Source: Segnochrobactrum spirostomi
GTDB taxonomy: Bacteria; Pseudomonadota; Alphaproteobacteria; Rhizobiales; Segnochrobactraceae
Length of the DNA: 64,000 nucleotides
Direction: 5' to 3'
Assembly (NCBI RefSeq): GCF_009600605.1
Contig: NZ_VWNA01000001.1
Coordinates: forward strand, 3,334,501 to 3,398,500
The notes below the pieces were generated by a model. It saw nothing but the letters and a program-made list of their open reading frames with translations. It did no database searches and was not told where the DNA came from. Below, one piece after another: positions 15,978-25,915 of the stretch. Within the stretch, counting starts at the first letter, position 1. The number at the start of each line of letters is the position of its first letter. The position numbers and the translations under genes were made by a program.

Positions 15978-16343
15978 ATGGACCACCACGAGGAAACCAC
16001 CAACCTGATCGCCGGCGGCAAGGTCTCCGGCACCGAGGTCTATAACGGCGCCGGCGAGCACCTCGGCCAGATTCACGACCTGATGGTCGACAAGCGCAGC
16101 GGCAAGGTTGCCTATGCGGTGATGTCGTTCGGCGGATTTCTCGGCATCGGCGAGAAATATCATCCGCTGCCGTGGTCCACGCTCGCCTATGACGAGCGCC
16201 AGCGCGGCTACATCGTGAACCTGACCAACGACCAGCTCAAGGGCGGTCCGGCCTATGCCGATGACCTCGAGCCCGAGTGGGACCGCGACTACGAGAGCCG
16301 CGTTCACGGCTATTACGGCGTGCGCCCCTATTGGGACCAGTGA
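15978..16343 (+). CDS. PRC-barrel domain protein
   Basis: 121 aa. A single PRC-barrel: KVSGTEVYNGAGEHLGQIHD opens the domain, then a strand-rich core AYAVMSFGGFLGIGEKYHPLPW, then YIVNLTNDQL. Stand-alone PRC-barrel proteins of this kind are widespread in alphaproteobacteria, often stress-induced. They resemble the photosynthetic reaction-centre H-subunit barrel and the RimM domain but have no known enzyme activity. The ATG follows GGGAGACAACG. A perfect EcfG promoter is upstream and the next gene starts 7 bases after the stop. Confidence 0.9.
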   Translation: MDHHEETTNLIAGGKVSGTEVYNGAGEHLGQIHDLMVDKRSGKVAYAVMSFGGFLGIGEKYHPLPWSTLAYDERQRGYIVNLTNDQLKGGPAYADDLEPEWDRDYESRVHGYYGVRPYWDQ

Positions 16344-16350
16344 GGGCGTC

Positions 16351-16764
16351 ATGAACGACAACGATCAGGCGCGCCGGCCGGATAGGCCGGCGCAAGGCGC
16401 GGCGTCTTCCGAGCAGGAGGCGATCTGGCGCGCGGGGCGGATGGTGGCACCTCCGCAGCAGCCGGAGGCGACCGTCGGCGAGCCGCGGCTCGGGAATGTC
16501 GGGCGGAGGATCTTGGGCGGCGCCGACGATCCGGAAGCGGAGGTCTACGGCGAGCCGAACGGACCCCGCCCGCCGCAGATCACGGTGCTGCCGAAGGATG
16601 TCATCGACGCGCCGCCGGCGGCGCGGAACGAGACTGCCCACGGCGATCCCGCATTCGATGACGGCCAGGGCCGTTATGGCCCGCGTGACACGGGGCCGGC
16701 GGAAGCGAACACCCCGCGGCGCGCCGGCTTCATTCCCGGCGGCCCGTCCGACGAGGACAACTGA
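16351..16764 (+). CDS. Hypothetical hydrophilic protein
   Basis: 137 aa from ATG 16351, with GAGGG 5 bases before it. It is rich in Pro, Gly, Asp, Glu and Arg and mostly disordered. An NVGRRILGGADDPEAEVYGE segment near residue 50 is the only part that looks ordered. There is no signal peptide or membrane span. It starts 7 bases after the PRC-barrel stop, so it is the second gene of that EcfG-promoted operon. No family is recognised. Codon usage matches its neighbours, which supports it as a real gene. Confidence 0.7.
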   Translation: MNDNDQARRPDRPAQGAASSEQEAIWRAGRMVAPPQQPEATVGEPRLGNVGRRILGGADDPEAEVYGEPNGPRPPQITVLPKDVIDAPPAARNETAHGDPAFDDGQGRYGPRDTGPAEANTPRRAGFIPGGPSDEDN

Positions 16765-16767
16765 CGC

Positions 16768-16789
16768 CGGGAGGGTCATCGGCCTCCCG
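16768..16789. terminator. Hairpin between convergent genes
   Basis: Perfect 7-bp stem CGGGAGG / CCTCCCG with an 8-base loop, placed in the 31 bases between two converging genes. There is no clear T-run on either side, so termination efficiency is uncertain. Confidence 0.45.
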
Positions 16790-16795
16790 TATCCG

Positions 16796-18408
<1,613 letters not shown>

Positions 18409-18412
<4 letters not shown>

Positions 18413-18843
18413 GGGATAAACCCCGCGGCAATGGTCTCGAGATCGGCGACCGGGAGGGGCGCGCTGCGGAGGCGTTTGTCGGCGGTGACGATCGTCGAGC
18501 AACCGGATAGGACGGCGGTTGCGATATGGATGGCGTCGGGCGTCTTGGCCGCGCTTTCGGCTCGGATGAGCGCGGCTCTTATGAGGATCACCCGGGATAC
18601 CGGCACCACGTCGAGACCGGTTCTCGCTGTCAAAAGCGCCTCGTAGGACGCCGCGAGGTCCGGCTTGCCGGCTTGATAGGGTCCCACCATCAATTCAAGC
18701 AGCGTCAGCTCGCTCGTCACGACATTGACCGCGCCGGCATCGATGGCACGGGCGAACAAATCGGCGGCCGCGTCCGGTGCGCCGGACGGCCTTTCGACGA
18801 CGCGGATGAAAATGTTCGTGTCCGCGTAGAGGCGTACGCTCAC
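18409..18843 (-). CDS. PIN-domain toxin (VapC-like ribonuclease)
   Basis: 144 aa from GTG 18843. The four acidic residues of a PIN ribonuclease are in place: D8 in YADTNIF, E45 in TSELTLLE, D103 in TPDAIHIATA and D122 in VTADKRL. Such toxins cut RNA (often tRNA or rRNA) when freed from the antitoxin. The GTG overlaps the antitoxin stop by 4 bases (GTGA), the classic toxin-antitoxin layout. The toxin stop in turn overlaps the yejF start, so the pair sits within the yej operon. Intact catalytic residues suggest it is functional. Confidence 0.88.
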
Positions 18844-19079
18844 GGCTCGTCGCGATCCCACTCGTCCCGAAGGGCGCGCACCGCGGCGACGGCATCCTCC
18901 GTCGCGCCATGGATTGGGGGAAGCGCCCCGATGAGCGAGGAGAAGCTCGCCAGCGGCTGCGCTTTCGCATCGCTCTCGGTCTCGATCGTGATGTGCACCA
19001 CGGCTCCGTCGGGCAGGCCGTCCCGCAGGTCCTCGGGCAGTCTGGACACCGGATAGGCCGTTCGCACCACCCTCGTCAT
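18840..19079 (-). CDS. Antitoxin partner of the PIN toxin
   Basis: 79 aa from ATG 19079, with AGGAGG 10 bases before it. The N-terminal part (VVRTAYPVSRLPEDLRDGLPDG) is followed by a strand-like VVHITIET and an acidic C-terminus ending WDRDEP. It has the size and the position directly upstream of a PIN toxin expected of an antitoxin, but no clear AbrB, RHH or Phd fold could be recognised. Its function rests on gene order and the GTGA overlap. A longer frame up to 19118 lacks a ribosome-binding site. It lies 75 bases after yejE. Confidence 0.72.
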   Translation of the reverse strand: MTRVVRTAYPVSRLPEDLRDGLPDGAVVHITIETESDAKAQPLASFSSLIGALPPIHGATEDAVAAVRALRDEWDRDEP

Positions 19080-19154
19080 CGCGCGCGATCCTCCTGGGAA
19101 GTGCAGCGATCCTATCACATTCGCCGCGCCGCCGCTCCTGTCCGACCATCCTCC

Positions 19155-20357
19155 TCATCTGAGCGTCTTTCGCGGGTCGAAGGCGTCGCGGACGGCTTCG
19201 CCGACGAAGATGAGGAGCGACAGCATCGCGGCGATCACCACGAAGCCGGTGATGCCGAGCCAGGGGGCCTGGAGGTTGTCCTTGCCCTGCGACAGAAGCT
19301 CGCCGAGCGAGGGGGAGCCGGGCGGCAGGCCGAAGCCGAGGAAGTCGAGCGAGGTGAGCGTGGTGATCGAGCCGTTGAGCAGGAACGGCATGAAGGTCAG
19401 CGTCGCCACCATCGCGTTCGGCAGAAGATGGCGCAGCATGATGGTGACGTTGCCGACGCCGAGGGCGCGGGCGGCGGTGACATACTCGAAATTGCGCGCC
19501 CGCAGGAATTCGGCGCGCACCACGCTGACGAGGCTCACCCACGAGAACAACAGCAGGATGCCGAGCAGCACCCAGAAGCCGGGCACCAGCACCGAGGAGA
19601 GGATGAGCAGGAGATAGAGCGTCGGGATCGAGCTCCAGATCTCGATGAAGCGCTGGAACAGGAGGTCCGTCCAGCCGCCGAAATAGCCCTGCACGGCGCC
19701 GGCCGCGACGCCGACGACCGAGGACAGGATGGTCAGCACGAGGCCGAACAGCACCGAGATGCGGAAGCCGTAGATCAGCCGGGCGAGCACGTCGCGGCCC
19801 TGGTCGTCGGTGCCGAGCCAGTTCCAGTTCCACATCGTGCAATTGGGATCGGAGACCCCGCCCGGCATCTGGCTGCACCGGGTCTCGCGGTCGAGCTTCC
19901 ACGAAGGCGGCGCCGGGGCGGGCACCGGGATCTCGTTGTTCACCGTCGAATAGGAATAGCGGATCGGCGCCCAGACGATCCAGCCGTTGTCGCGGATCTC
20001 CTTCTGGACGTAGGGGTCGCGATAATCGGTGACGGCGAGGAAGCCGCCGAACTTCGATTCCGGATAATCGACGAAGACGGGGGTGAGGATTTCGCCTTTG
20101 TAGGAGATCAAGAGCGGTCGGTCGTTGGCGATGAACTCGGCGAACAGGCTCAACACGAAGACGACGAGGAAGATCCAGAGCGACCAATAGCCCCGCTTGT
20201 GGGCGCGGAAGACCTGCCAGCGGCGGCGATTGATCGGCGAGAGAGTGAAGCCGCGCGCGGGCGCGCTGGTGGGTGGCGGCGGCGCGCCGGGTTCGGCGGG
20301 CGGCGCGAGCCCGGCCGGTTCGGCGATGGTGTCGGCGGGGGAGAGGACGGGATTCAT
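19155..20357 (-). CDS. yejE: Peptide ABC transporter permease YejE
   Basis: 400 aa. A Pro/Ala-rich cytoplasmic N-terminus of about 40 residues leads into a first membrane helix (about 58-75) and a long periplasmic segment with NWNWLGTDDQGRDVLARL. The remaining membrane helices follow, with the EAA loop (EYVTAARALGVGN) that docks on YejF. It matches the DppC/OppC permease family and is longer because of the YejE-type periplasmic insert. It begins 4 bases after the yejB stop. In other genomes yejF follows yejE directly; here two extra genes intervene. Confidence 0.94.
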   Translation of the reverse strand: MNPVLSPADTIAEPAGLAPPAEPGAPPPPTSAPARGFTLSPINRRRWQVFRAHKRGYWSLWIFLVVFVLSLFAEFIANDRPLLISYKGEILTPVFVDYPESKFGGFLAVTDYRDPYVQKEIRDNGWIVWAPIRYSYSTVNNEIPVPAPAPPSWKLDRETRCSQMPGGVSDPNCTMWNWNWLGTDDQGRDVLARLIYGFRISVLFGLVLTILSSVVGVAAGAVQGYFGGWTDLLFQRFIEIWSSIPTLYLLLILSSVLVPGFWVLLGILLLFSWVSLVSVVRAEFLRARNFEYVTAARALGVGNVTIMLRHLLPNAMVATLTFMPFLLNGSITTLTSLDFLGFGLPPGSPSLGELLSQGKDNLQAPWLGITGFVVIAAMLSLLIFVGEAVRDAFDPRKTLR

Positions 20358-20361
20358 CGGC

Positions 20362-21471
20362 TCACACGTCCCGCGTCTCGAAGTCGATCCGCGGATCGAC
20401 CCAAGTATAGGTGAGGTCGGAAATGAGGCCGAGGATCAGGCCGACCAGGGAGAAGATGTAGAGGGTCGCGAACACCACGGGATAATCCCGGTTCACCACG
20501 GACTCGAAGCCGAGCAGGCCGAGCCCGTCGAGATTGAAGATGGTCTCGATGAGGAGCGAGCCGGCGAAGAACGACGAGACGAACGCGGCCGGGAAGCCGG
20601 CGATGACGATCAGCATCGCGTTGCGGAAGACATGGCCGTAGAGGATGCGCCCTTCGGTCAGGCCCTTCATCCGCGCCGTCGTCACATATTGCTTGCGGAT
20701 CTCTTCGAGGAACGAGTTCTTGGTCAGCAGCGTCGTGGTGGCGAACGCCGAGAGCGACATCGCGGTGATCGGCAGGACGAGGTGCCAGAGATAATCGACG
20801 ATGCGGGCCGGCCACGAAAGCTGCGCCCAGTTGTCGGAGGTGAGCCCGCCGAGCGGGAACCAATCGAGGAACGAGCCACCGGCGAACAGCACCACGAGCA
20901 AGACGGCGAACAGGAAGCCCGGCACGGCGTAGCCGATCACGATCGCGACCGAGGTCCACACGTCGAAGCGCGAACCGTCGCGCACCGCCTTGGCGATGCC
21001 GAGCGGGATCGAGATGCCGTAGGAGATCAGCGTCATCCACAGGCCGAGCGAGATCGAGACCGGCATCTTCTCCTTGATGAGGTCGATCACCGAGATGTCG
21101 CGGAAATAGCTCTCGCCGAAGTGGAACGTGCCGTAATTCTTGAGCATCAACAGGAAGCGTTCGAGCGGCGGCTTGTCGAAGCCGAACTGCTTCTCGAGCT
21201 GGGCGACGAAAGCGGGGTCGAGGCCCTGGGCCCCGCGGTACTTGAGGGCGCCGCCGCTGGTGCCGCCCTGGGCGCCGGCCGGCGTGCCGGCGAAATCGCC
21301 GCCGCCACCGGTGACGCGGGCAGTGGCCGAGACGCCGGTGCCGTTCAATTGGGCGATCACCCGTTCGACCGGCCCGCCGGGTGCGAACTGCACCACGAGG
21401 AAGCTCACCGCCATGATGCCGATCAGGGTCGGGATCATCAGCAGGATGCGGCGCGCGATATAGGCCATCAT
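20362..21471 (-). CDS. yejB: Peptide ABC transporter permease YejB
   Basis: 369 aa from ATG 21471; a second ATG directly follows at 21468. DppB/OppB-type inner-membrane permease. The first helix RRILLMIPTLIGIMAVSFLV is followed by the conserved QFAPGGPVE. A Gly-rich periplasmic insert (about 50-75) is typical of YejB, and the rest carries the permease helices with the EAA loop (YVTTARMKGLTEG). It pairs with YejE to form the import channel. The 88-base gap upstream contains no gene. The frame is open to 21756 but the extension is not conserved-looking. Confidence 0.93.
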   Translation of the reverse strand: MMAYIARRILLMIPTLIGIMAVSFLVVQFAPGGPVERVIAQLNGTGVSATARVTGGGGDFAGTPAGAQGGTSGGALKYRGAQGLDPAFVAQLEKQFGFDKPPLERFLLMLKNYGTFHFGESYFRDISVIDLIKEKMPVSISLGLWMTLISYGISIPLGIAKAVRDGSRFDVWTSVAIVIGYAVPGFLFAVLLVVLFAGGSFLDWFPLGGLTSDNWAQLSWPARIVDYLWHLVLPITAMSLSAFATTTLLTKNSFLEEIRKQYVTTARMKGLTEGRILYGHVFRNAMLIVIAGFPAAFVSSFFAGSLLIETIFNLDGLGLLGFESVVNRDYPVVFATLYIFSLVGLILGLISDLTYTWVDPRIDFETRDV

Positions 21472-21559
21472 CGGCGGGTCGGGCTCCTGGGAGGGGACAT
21501 CGCGTCTCCTGAAAGGTCCATCCGGACGTTCATCTGTCGGGCCTTCATTCGTTCGGCGC

Positions 21560-23479
21560 TCATCCGTTGGGCCGGCCGATCGCCGCGGCGCGAGCGGCGT
21601 CGAACCACCAAAGCGTCTCCGGCGGCCAACCGTAAGCGGGCGGCGCCGGCGGGCCGCCGAACAGGTCCCAATAGGCGACCGTGTAGGTGGCACGGAACCA
21701 GTTCGGTACCCACGGCCGGATCGCGCGCAGCACCCGGTCGAGGGCGCGGCCGGCATTCGTCATGTCCTCGCGCGTCGGCGCGTTGATCATGGTGGCGACG
21801 AGGGCGTCGACGACCGGGTCCGCAATGCCGGCGAGGTTGTAGCTGCCGTCCTGGCGCGCGGCGGCGGAGGTCCAGAAGGTGCGCACCTCTTCGCCGGGCG
21901 TCGGTGAGAGCGAGTAGCGCGCGCCCACGACGTCGAAATCGAAGGTGTCCTGGCGGCGCTGATATTGCACCGGATCGATGATGCGCTCGGCCGCGGTGAT
22001 GCCGATGAGCTTGAGATTGCGGATGAAGGGCTGGACGATGCGGCTCGTGGCGCCGTCGTTCTCCAGGAACTCGATCGTGAACGGCGCACCGCTCGCATCG
22101 ACGAGGTTGCCGCCCTGGCGCTTCCAGCCGGCGGCCTCCAAAAGCTCCGCGGCGCGGCGCAAGAGCTTGCGGTCCTGACCCGACCCGTCGGACACCGGCG
22201 CGGTGATCGCGGGCCCGAACACCTCCTTCGGCAGCGCCGCGCGATGCGGCTCGAGGAGGGCCAGTTCCGCCGCGCTCGGCTCGCCCTCCGCCATCATCGG
22301 CGAGTTCTGGAAGAACGATTGGGTGCGCTGATAGAGCCCGTAGAACAGCGTCTTGTTGGTCCACTCGAAATCGAAGCAGAGACCGATCGCCTCGCGGGTG
22401 CGCGGATCGGCGAAGGCGGGCCGGCGCATGTTGAGGAAATAGCCCTGGGCGCCGGCCGGCCGCTGATCCGGCAGCGCCGCCTTCTTCACCCGGCCGTCGC
22501 GGGCGGCGGGAAAGTCGTAGCCCGTCTCCCACGTGCGCGCGACGAACTCTTCGCGGAACGTCACGTCCCCCTTCTTCAGGGCTTCGAACGAGACCTGGCG
22601 GTCGCGGTAGAAGAGGACGCGGATGACGTCGAAATTGAAGGTGCCGCGGTGGACCGGCAGGTCGCGTCCCCACCAATCGGCGACGCGTTCATATTCGATG
22701 ACGCGCCCGGCCTCGACCCGACCGACCTTATAGGGGCCGGAGCCGAGCGGGGGCTCGAGCGTCGCCGCGCCGAAATCCCGCGTCGCGTACCAAGCCTTGG
22801 AGAAGATCGGGAGCTGCGCGAGCGACTGGGGGAGCTGGCGGGTCTGCCGGCCGGTGAAGCGCATCGTCACGGTCTTGGAATCGTCCGCCGTGACCGACAC
22901 CACCTCGCGGGTGAGCTCCGTGATCTGGGGATGTCCCTTTTCCTTCAGGATCGTGACCGAGAAGACGACGTCGTCCGCGGTGAGGGGCGAGCCGTCGTGG
23001 AAGGTGAGGCCGTCGCGCAGGCGGAACCGCACGGTGTTGCCGCCGTCGAGGATTTCCACGCTCTCCGCGGCCGCGCCGTAGACGGCGTCCGGCTCGTCGA
23101 GCGCCCGCTCCATCAGCGTCGCGAAGCAGAGCTCCATCCGCGGCGGGGCGTCGCCCTTGAGGACGAAGCTGTTCAGCGTGTTGAAGGTCTGCGGGTTCTG
23201 ATTGTAGACCCAGTAGGGCGGCATGAAGATCATCCGCCCGCCCTTCGGTGCGGTCGGGTCGACATAGCCGAAGGCTTTGAAATCGGGCGAATATTTCAGG
23301 TCGCCGAAGACCGAGAGGCCATGCCGCGGACCGGCAGGCACCGGCGCCGCGCTCGCGGTGCCCGCAGCCGAGGTGTCCGCGGCGAAGGCCGGGGCACGCG
23401 GCAGCCACGCCGCGGCGAGTGCCGCCGCCGACAGTTCGAGGACGGTGCGGCGGCTCGGGCCGCCGGACGCGCCGTTCAT
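21560..23479 (-). CDS. yejA: Periplasmic peptide-binding protein, YejA family (second copy)
   Basis: 639 aa, SBP_bac_5 fold. The signal region (RRTVLELSAAALAAAW, then AFAAD) suggests export, possibly by TAT, since it starts SRRTVLELS. The mature part opens HGLSVFGDLKYSPDFKAF and continues with the YejA pattern YVDPTAPKGG. It delivers peptides to YejBEF. It overlaps the preceding paralog by 4 bases (ATGA). The two share layout and many motifs but have diverged clearly, so this is an old tandem duplication whose copies may bind different peptides. Confidence 0.93.
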   Translation of the reverse strand: MNGASGGPSRRTVLELSAAALAAAWLPRAPAFAADTSAAGTASAAPVPAGPRHGLSVFGDLKYSPDFKAFGYVDPTAPKGGRMIFMPPYWVYNQNPQTFNTLNSFVLKGDAPPRMELCFATLMERALDEPDAVYGAAAESVEILDGGNTVRFRLRDGLTFHDGSPLTADDVVFSVTILKEKGHPQITELTREVVSVTADDSKTVTMRFTGRQTRQLPQSLAQLPIFSKAWYATRDFGAATLEPPLGSGPYKVGRVEAGRVIEYERVADWWGRDLPVHRGTFNFDVIRVLFYRDRQVSFEALKKGDVTFREEFVARTWETGYDFPAARDGRVKKAALPDQRPAGAQGYFLNMRRPAFADPRTREAIGLCFDFEWTNKTLFYGLYQRTQSFFQNSPMMAEGEPSAAELALLEPHRAALPKEVFGPAITAPVSDGSGQDRKLLRRAAELLEAAGWKRQGGNLVDASGAPFTIEFLENDGATSRIVQPFIRNLKLIGITAAERIIDPVQYQRRQDTFDFDVVGARYSLSPTPGEEVRTFWTSAAARQDGSYNLAGIADPVVDALVATMINAPTREDMTNAGRALDRVLRAIRPWVPNWFRATYTVAYWDLFGGPPAPPAYGWPPETLWWFDAARAAAIGRPNG

Positions 23480-25404
23480 TGCGGGGCCCGCCCGATCTTG
23501 GCGGCGAGCGCCTGATCGTACCACCAGATGGTCGGGAAGCCGGTCGAATATTGCGGCAGCGGATCGGGGTGGGCGAACCGGTTCCACCGGGCGACGCGCG
23601 ACGCCGGCAGGGTCCAGCCCGGGACCACATAATCGTTGGCGAGCAGCACCCGGTCGAGCGCGTGGGTGGCGGCGACGAGGTCGTCGCGATCCTTGGCGTA
23701 GATCACCTTGTCGATGAGCTTGTCGACCGCCGCATTCTTGATGCCGGCATAATTTTGCGAGCCGTCCTCGTCGGCCGAATCCGAGCCGAAGAAGCCGCGC
23801 TGCTCGTTGCCCGGCGACAGCGATTGCGGCCAGCCGCCGTAGATGAGGTCGAAATCGTGGGAGCGGACACGGTTCACATATTGCGAGGAATCGACGGTCC
23901 GCAGCGTCAGATTGATGCCGATGCGCGACAGCGCCTGCTTGAACTGCAGGCCGACGCGCTCGAAGGTCGGGCCGTTGATGAGGAACTCGGCGGTGAAGGG
24001 CTGACCGGTCTTCACGTTGACGAGCTGACGGCCCTTGAGCTCCCAGCCGGCGGCCTGGAGCAGATCGAGCGCCTTCTTTAGGTTGTCGCGCTCGGCATCG
24101 ACGTCGGGGGCAGTGGGATTGGAATAGGGCGTGGTGAACACGCTGTCGGGGATCGTGCCCGGCGGCACGGACGCCTTCACCTCGTTCAGGATTTCGAGCT
24201 CGCGGCCGGTCGGCAGGCCCGCGGCGGCGAGGTCGGTGCCGTAGAAGTAGCTGTTGATGCGCTGATATTGGCCGAAGAACAGGATCCGGTTCATCGATTC
24301 GAAATTGAGCGCGAGGTTGAGCGCGCGGCGCACCCGCGGGTCCTGGAACTCGGCCCGCCGCAGGTTCGGGATGAAGCCGACCATCACGCCGGAGCCGCGG
24401 GTCGGGAACATCTCGAGGACGACCTTGCCGTCCTTCACCGCGGGGAAGTCGTAGGCGGTCGCCCAGGTCTTGGCGGAGGCCTCGACCCGCCAATCGAACT
24501 GATCGGCCTTGAAGGCCTCGAGTTCGGCGACGTCGTCGCGATAATAGTCGTAGCGGATCTGGTCGAAATTGTTCGTGCCGACGTTCACCGGCAGATCGCG
24601 ACCCCAATAATTCGGATCGCGCTCGTAGGTGATCGAGCGGCCGGGGACCATCGTCTTGATCTTGTAGGGGCCGGAGGCGAGCGGCGGCTCCAGGCTGCCG
24701 GCGGTGATGTCGCGCTTGCGGCCCTTGGCGTCGGTGCCCTCCCACCAATGCTTCGGCATGACGAGAAGCTGGCCGACGATCTGCGGCAATTCGCGGTTGC
24801 CGGCCTGGTCGAAGGTGAAGGTCACCTCGTTCGGTCCGGTCGCCGCGGCCGACTTCACGTGGCGATAATAGAATTGCTGCTGCGGATTGTTCTTGGTCAG
24901 CACCTCGAACGACCACACGACGTCCTCGGGCGTCACCGGCGTGCCGTCCTGCCATTTGGCTTCGGGGCGCAGGTGATATTTCACCGAGGAGAAGTCCGGC
25001 GGATAGGACAGCGAATCCGCGAGCAGCCCATATTCCGAATAGGGCTCGTCGAGGCTCGACGTCGTCAGCGTGTCGTAGAGGAGGCCGAGACCGTCGGCGA
25101 GATTGCCGCGCGGCACGACGAAATTGAACGTGTCGAATGTGCCCTCGGCGGAGAGGCGCACCAGGCCACCCTTCGGCGCGGTCGGATTCACATAATCGAA
25201 GTGCTTGAAGTCGGCTGGATATTTCGGCTCGCCGACGAGCGCGGTGCCGTGCCGCCATTTGACGTCCGCCGCATTCGGTGCGGCCGCGTTGGTCCCCGTG
25301 GCGCCGGGCGCCGGGGAGGCCGGAGTCTGGTCCGCTGCGAACGCGGGGGCGGCGGAAAGGGCGCACGCCAGTCCGAAAACGAGCGCCGGAAGAAGTCGAG
25401 CCAT
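23476..25404 (-). CDS. yejA: Periplasmic peptide-binding protein, YejA family (first copy)
   Basis: 642 aa, SBP_bac_5 fold. A clear Sec signal peptide (LLPALVFGLACALSAAPAFA, cleavage near residue 23) is followed by the YejA hallmarks HGTALVGEPKYPADFKHF and YVNPTAPKGG. It is the first gene of the yej operon; the promoter should lie in the space above 25404. As the periplasmic receptor it determines which peptides enter. Together with its tandem paralog it gives the transporter two receptors. Confidence 0.94.
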   Translation of the reverse strand: MARLLPALVFGLACALSAAPAFAADQTPASPAPGATGTNAAAPNAADVKWRHGTALVGEPKYPADFKHFDYVNPTAPKGGLVRLSAEGTFDTFNFVVPRGNLADGLGLLYDTLTTSSLDEPYSEYGLLADSLSYPPDFSSVKYHLRPEAKWQDGTPVTPEDVVWSFEVLTKNNPQQQFYYRHVKSAAATGPNEVTFTFDQAGNRELPQIVGQLLVMPKHWWEGTDAKGRKRDITAGSLEPPLASGPYKIKTMVPGRSITYERDPNYWGRDLPVNVGTNNFDQIRYDYYRDDVAELEAFKADQFDWRVEASAKTWATAYDFPAVKDGKVVLEMFPTRGSGVMVGFIPNLRRAEFQDPRVRRALNLALNFESMNRILFFGQYQRINSYFYGTDLAAAGLPTGRELEILNEVKASVPPGTIPDSVFTTPYSNPTAPDVDAERDNLKKALDLLQAAGWELKGRQLVNVKTGQPFTAEFLINGPTFERVGLQFKQALSRIGINLTLRTVDSSQYVNRVRSHDFDLIYGGWPQSLSPGNEQRGFFGSDSADEDGSQNYAGIKNAAVDKLIDKVIYAKDRDDLVAATHALDRVLLANDYVVPGWTLPASRVARWNRFAHPDPLPQYSTGFPTIWWYDQALAAKIGRAPQ

Positions 25405-25915
25405 GCCGTGCCTTTGATCCTGAGCCGGTGGGGCGATCGTCGCCCGCGTCGGTTGCTCCCGGATATTATGGGGGCAAATGCGGCGCCGTCACCGGTTCCG
25501 GGCAGGATGGAGAAAATTTAAGGCCGGGGCAGGGGTTGGGGAGAGGCGAGGGAGCTCGACGGCGGTGGGGCACGAGTGGCCGCGTCGGTGGGTGTCACGC
25601 GCATAAGAAGGATGCGCGCGAATCTCTCGGCGCTCCGTCAGAGGGCGTGCGGATAAGAACGGCGCCGCCGTCCCTTCTCCCCGCTGGCGGGGAGAAGGTG
25701 GCCCGGTAGGGCCGGATGAGGGGCCTACGATAGCCCTCATCCTATTGCTGGATTTGCGAAATTCCCCTCATCCGCCCCTTCGGGGCACCTTCTCCCCAGC
25801 GGGGAGAAGGGGGACGCGGCCCATGTCTCGCATGGGAACGCGTCTCACATGAGGGCACCTATGAAGCGGCCCGGCAACACGCTCGATCATCGATCGAGGC
25901 GAGACGCCGCCGCGA
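25405..25915. other. Non-coding gap between yejA and cytochrome c
   Basis: 511 bases with no supportable gene. It should contain the yej operon promoter near 25405-25500. Its centre is taken up by the inverted repeat element described separately at 25671-25812. Confidence 0.7.
25671..25812. repeat. Palindromic intergenic repeat (rhizobial RIME-like)
   Basis: Two inverted copies of a unit that starts CCTTCTCCCCGC, folds on GGGGAGAAGG, and continues through GG(C/A)...CGGATGAGGGG. The left copy is at about 25671-25722 and the right at about 25762-25812, separated by about 40 bases. The consensus CTCCCCGCnnGCGGGGAGAAGGTG...GGATGAGGGG is a familiar dispersed intergenic element of Hyphomicrobiales. 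It is probably a non-autonomous element or transcript-stability hairpin at the end of the cytochrome c gene. Confidence 0.75.
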
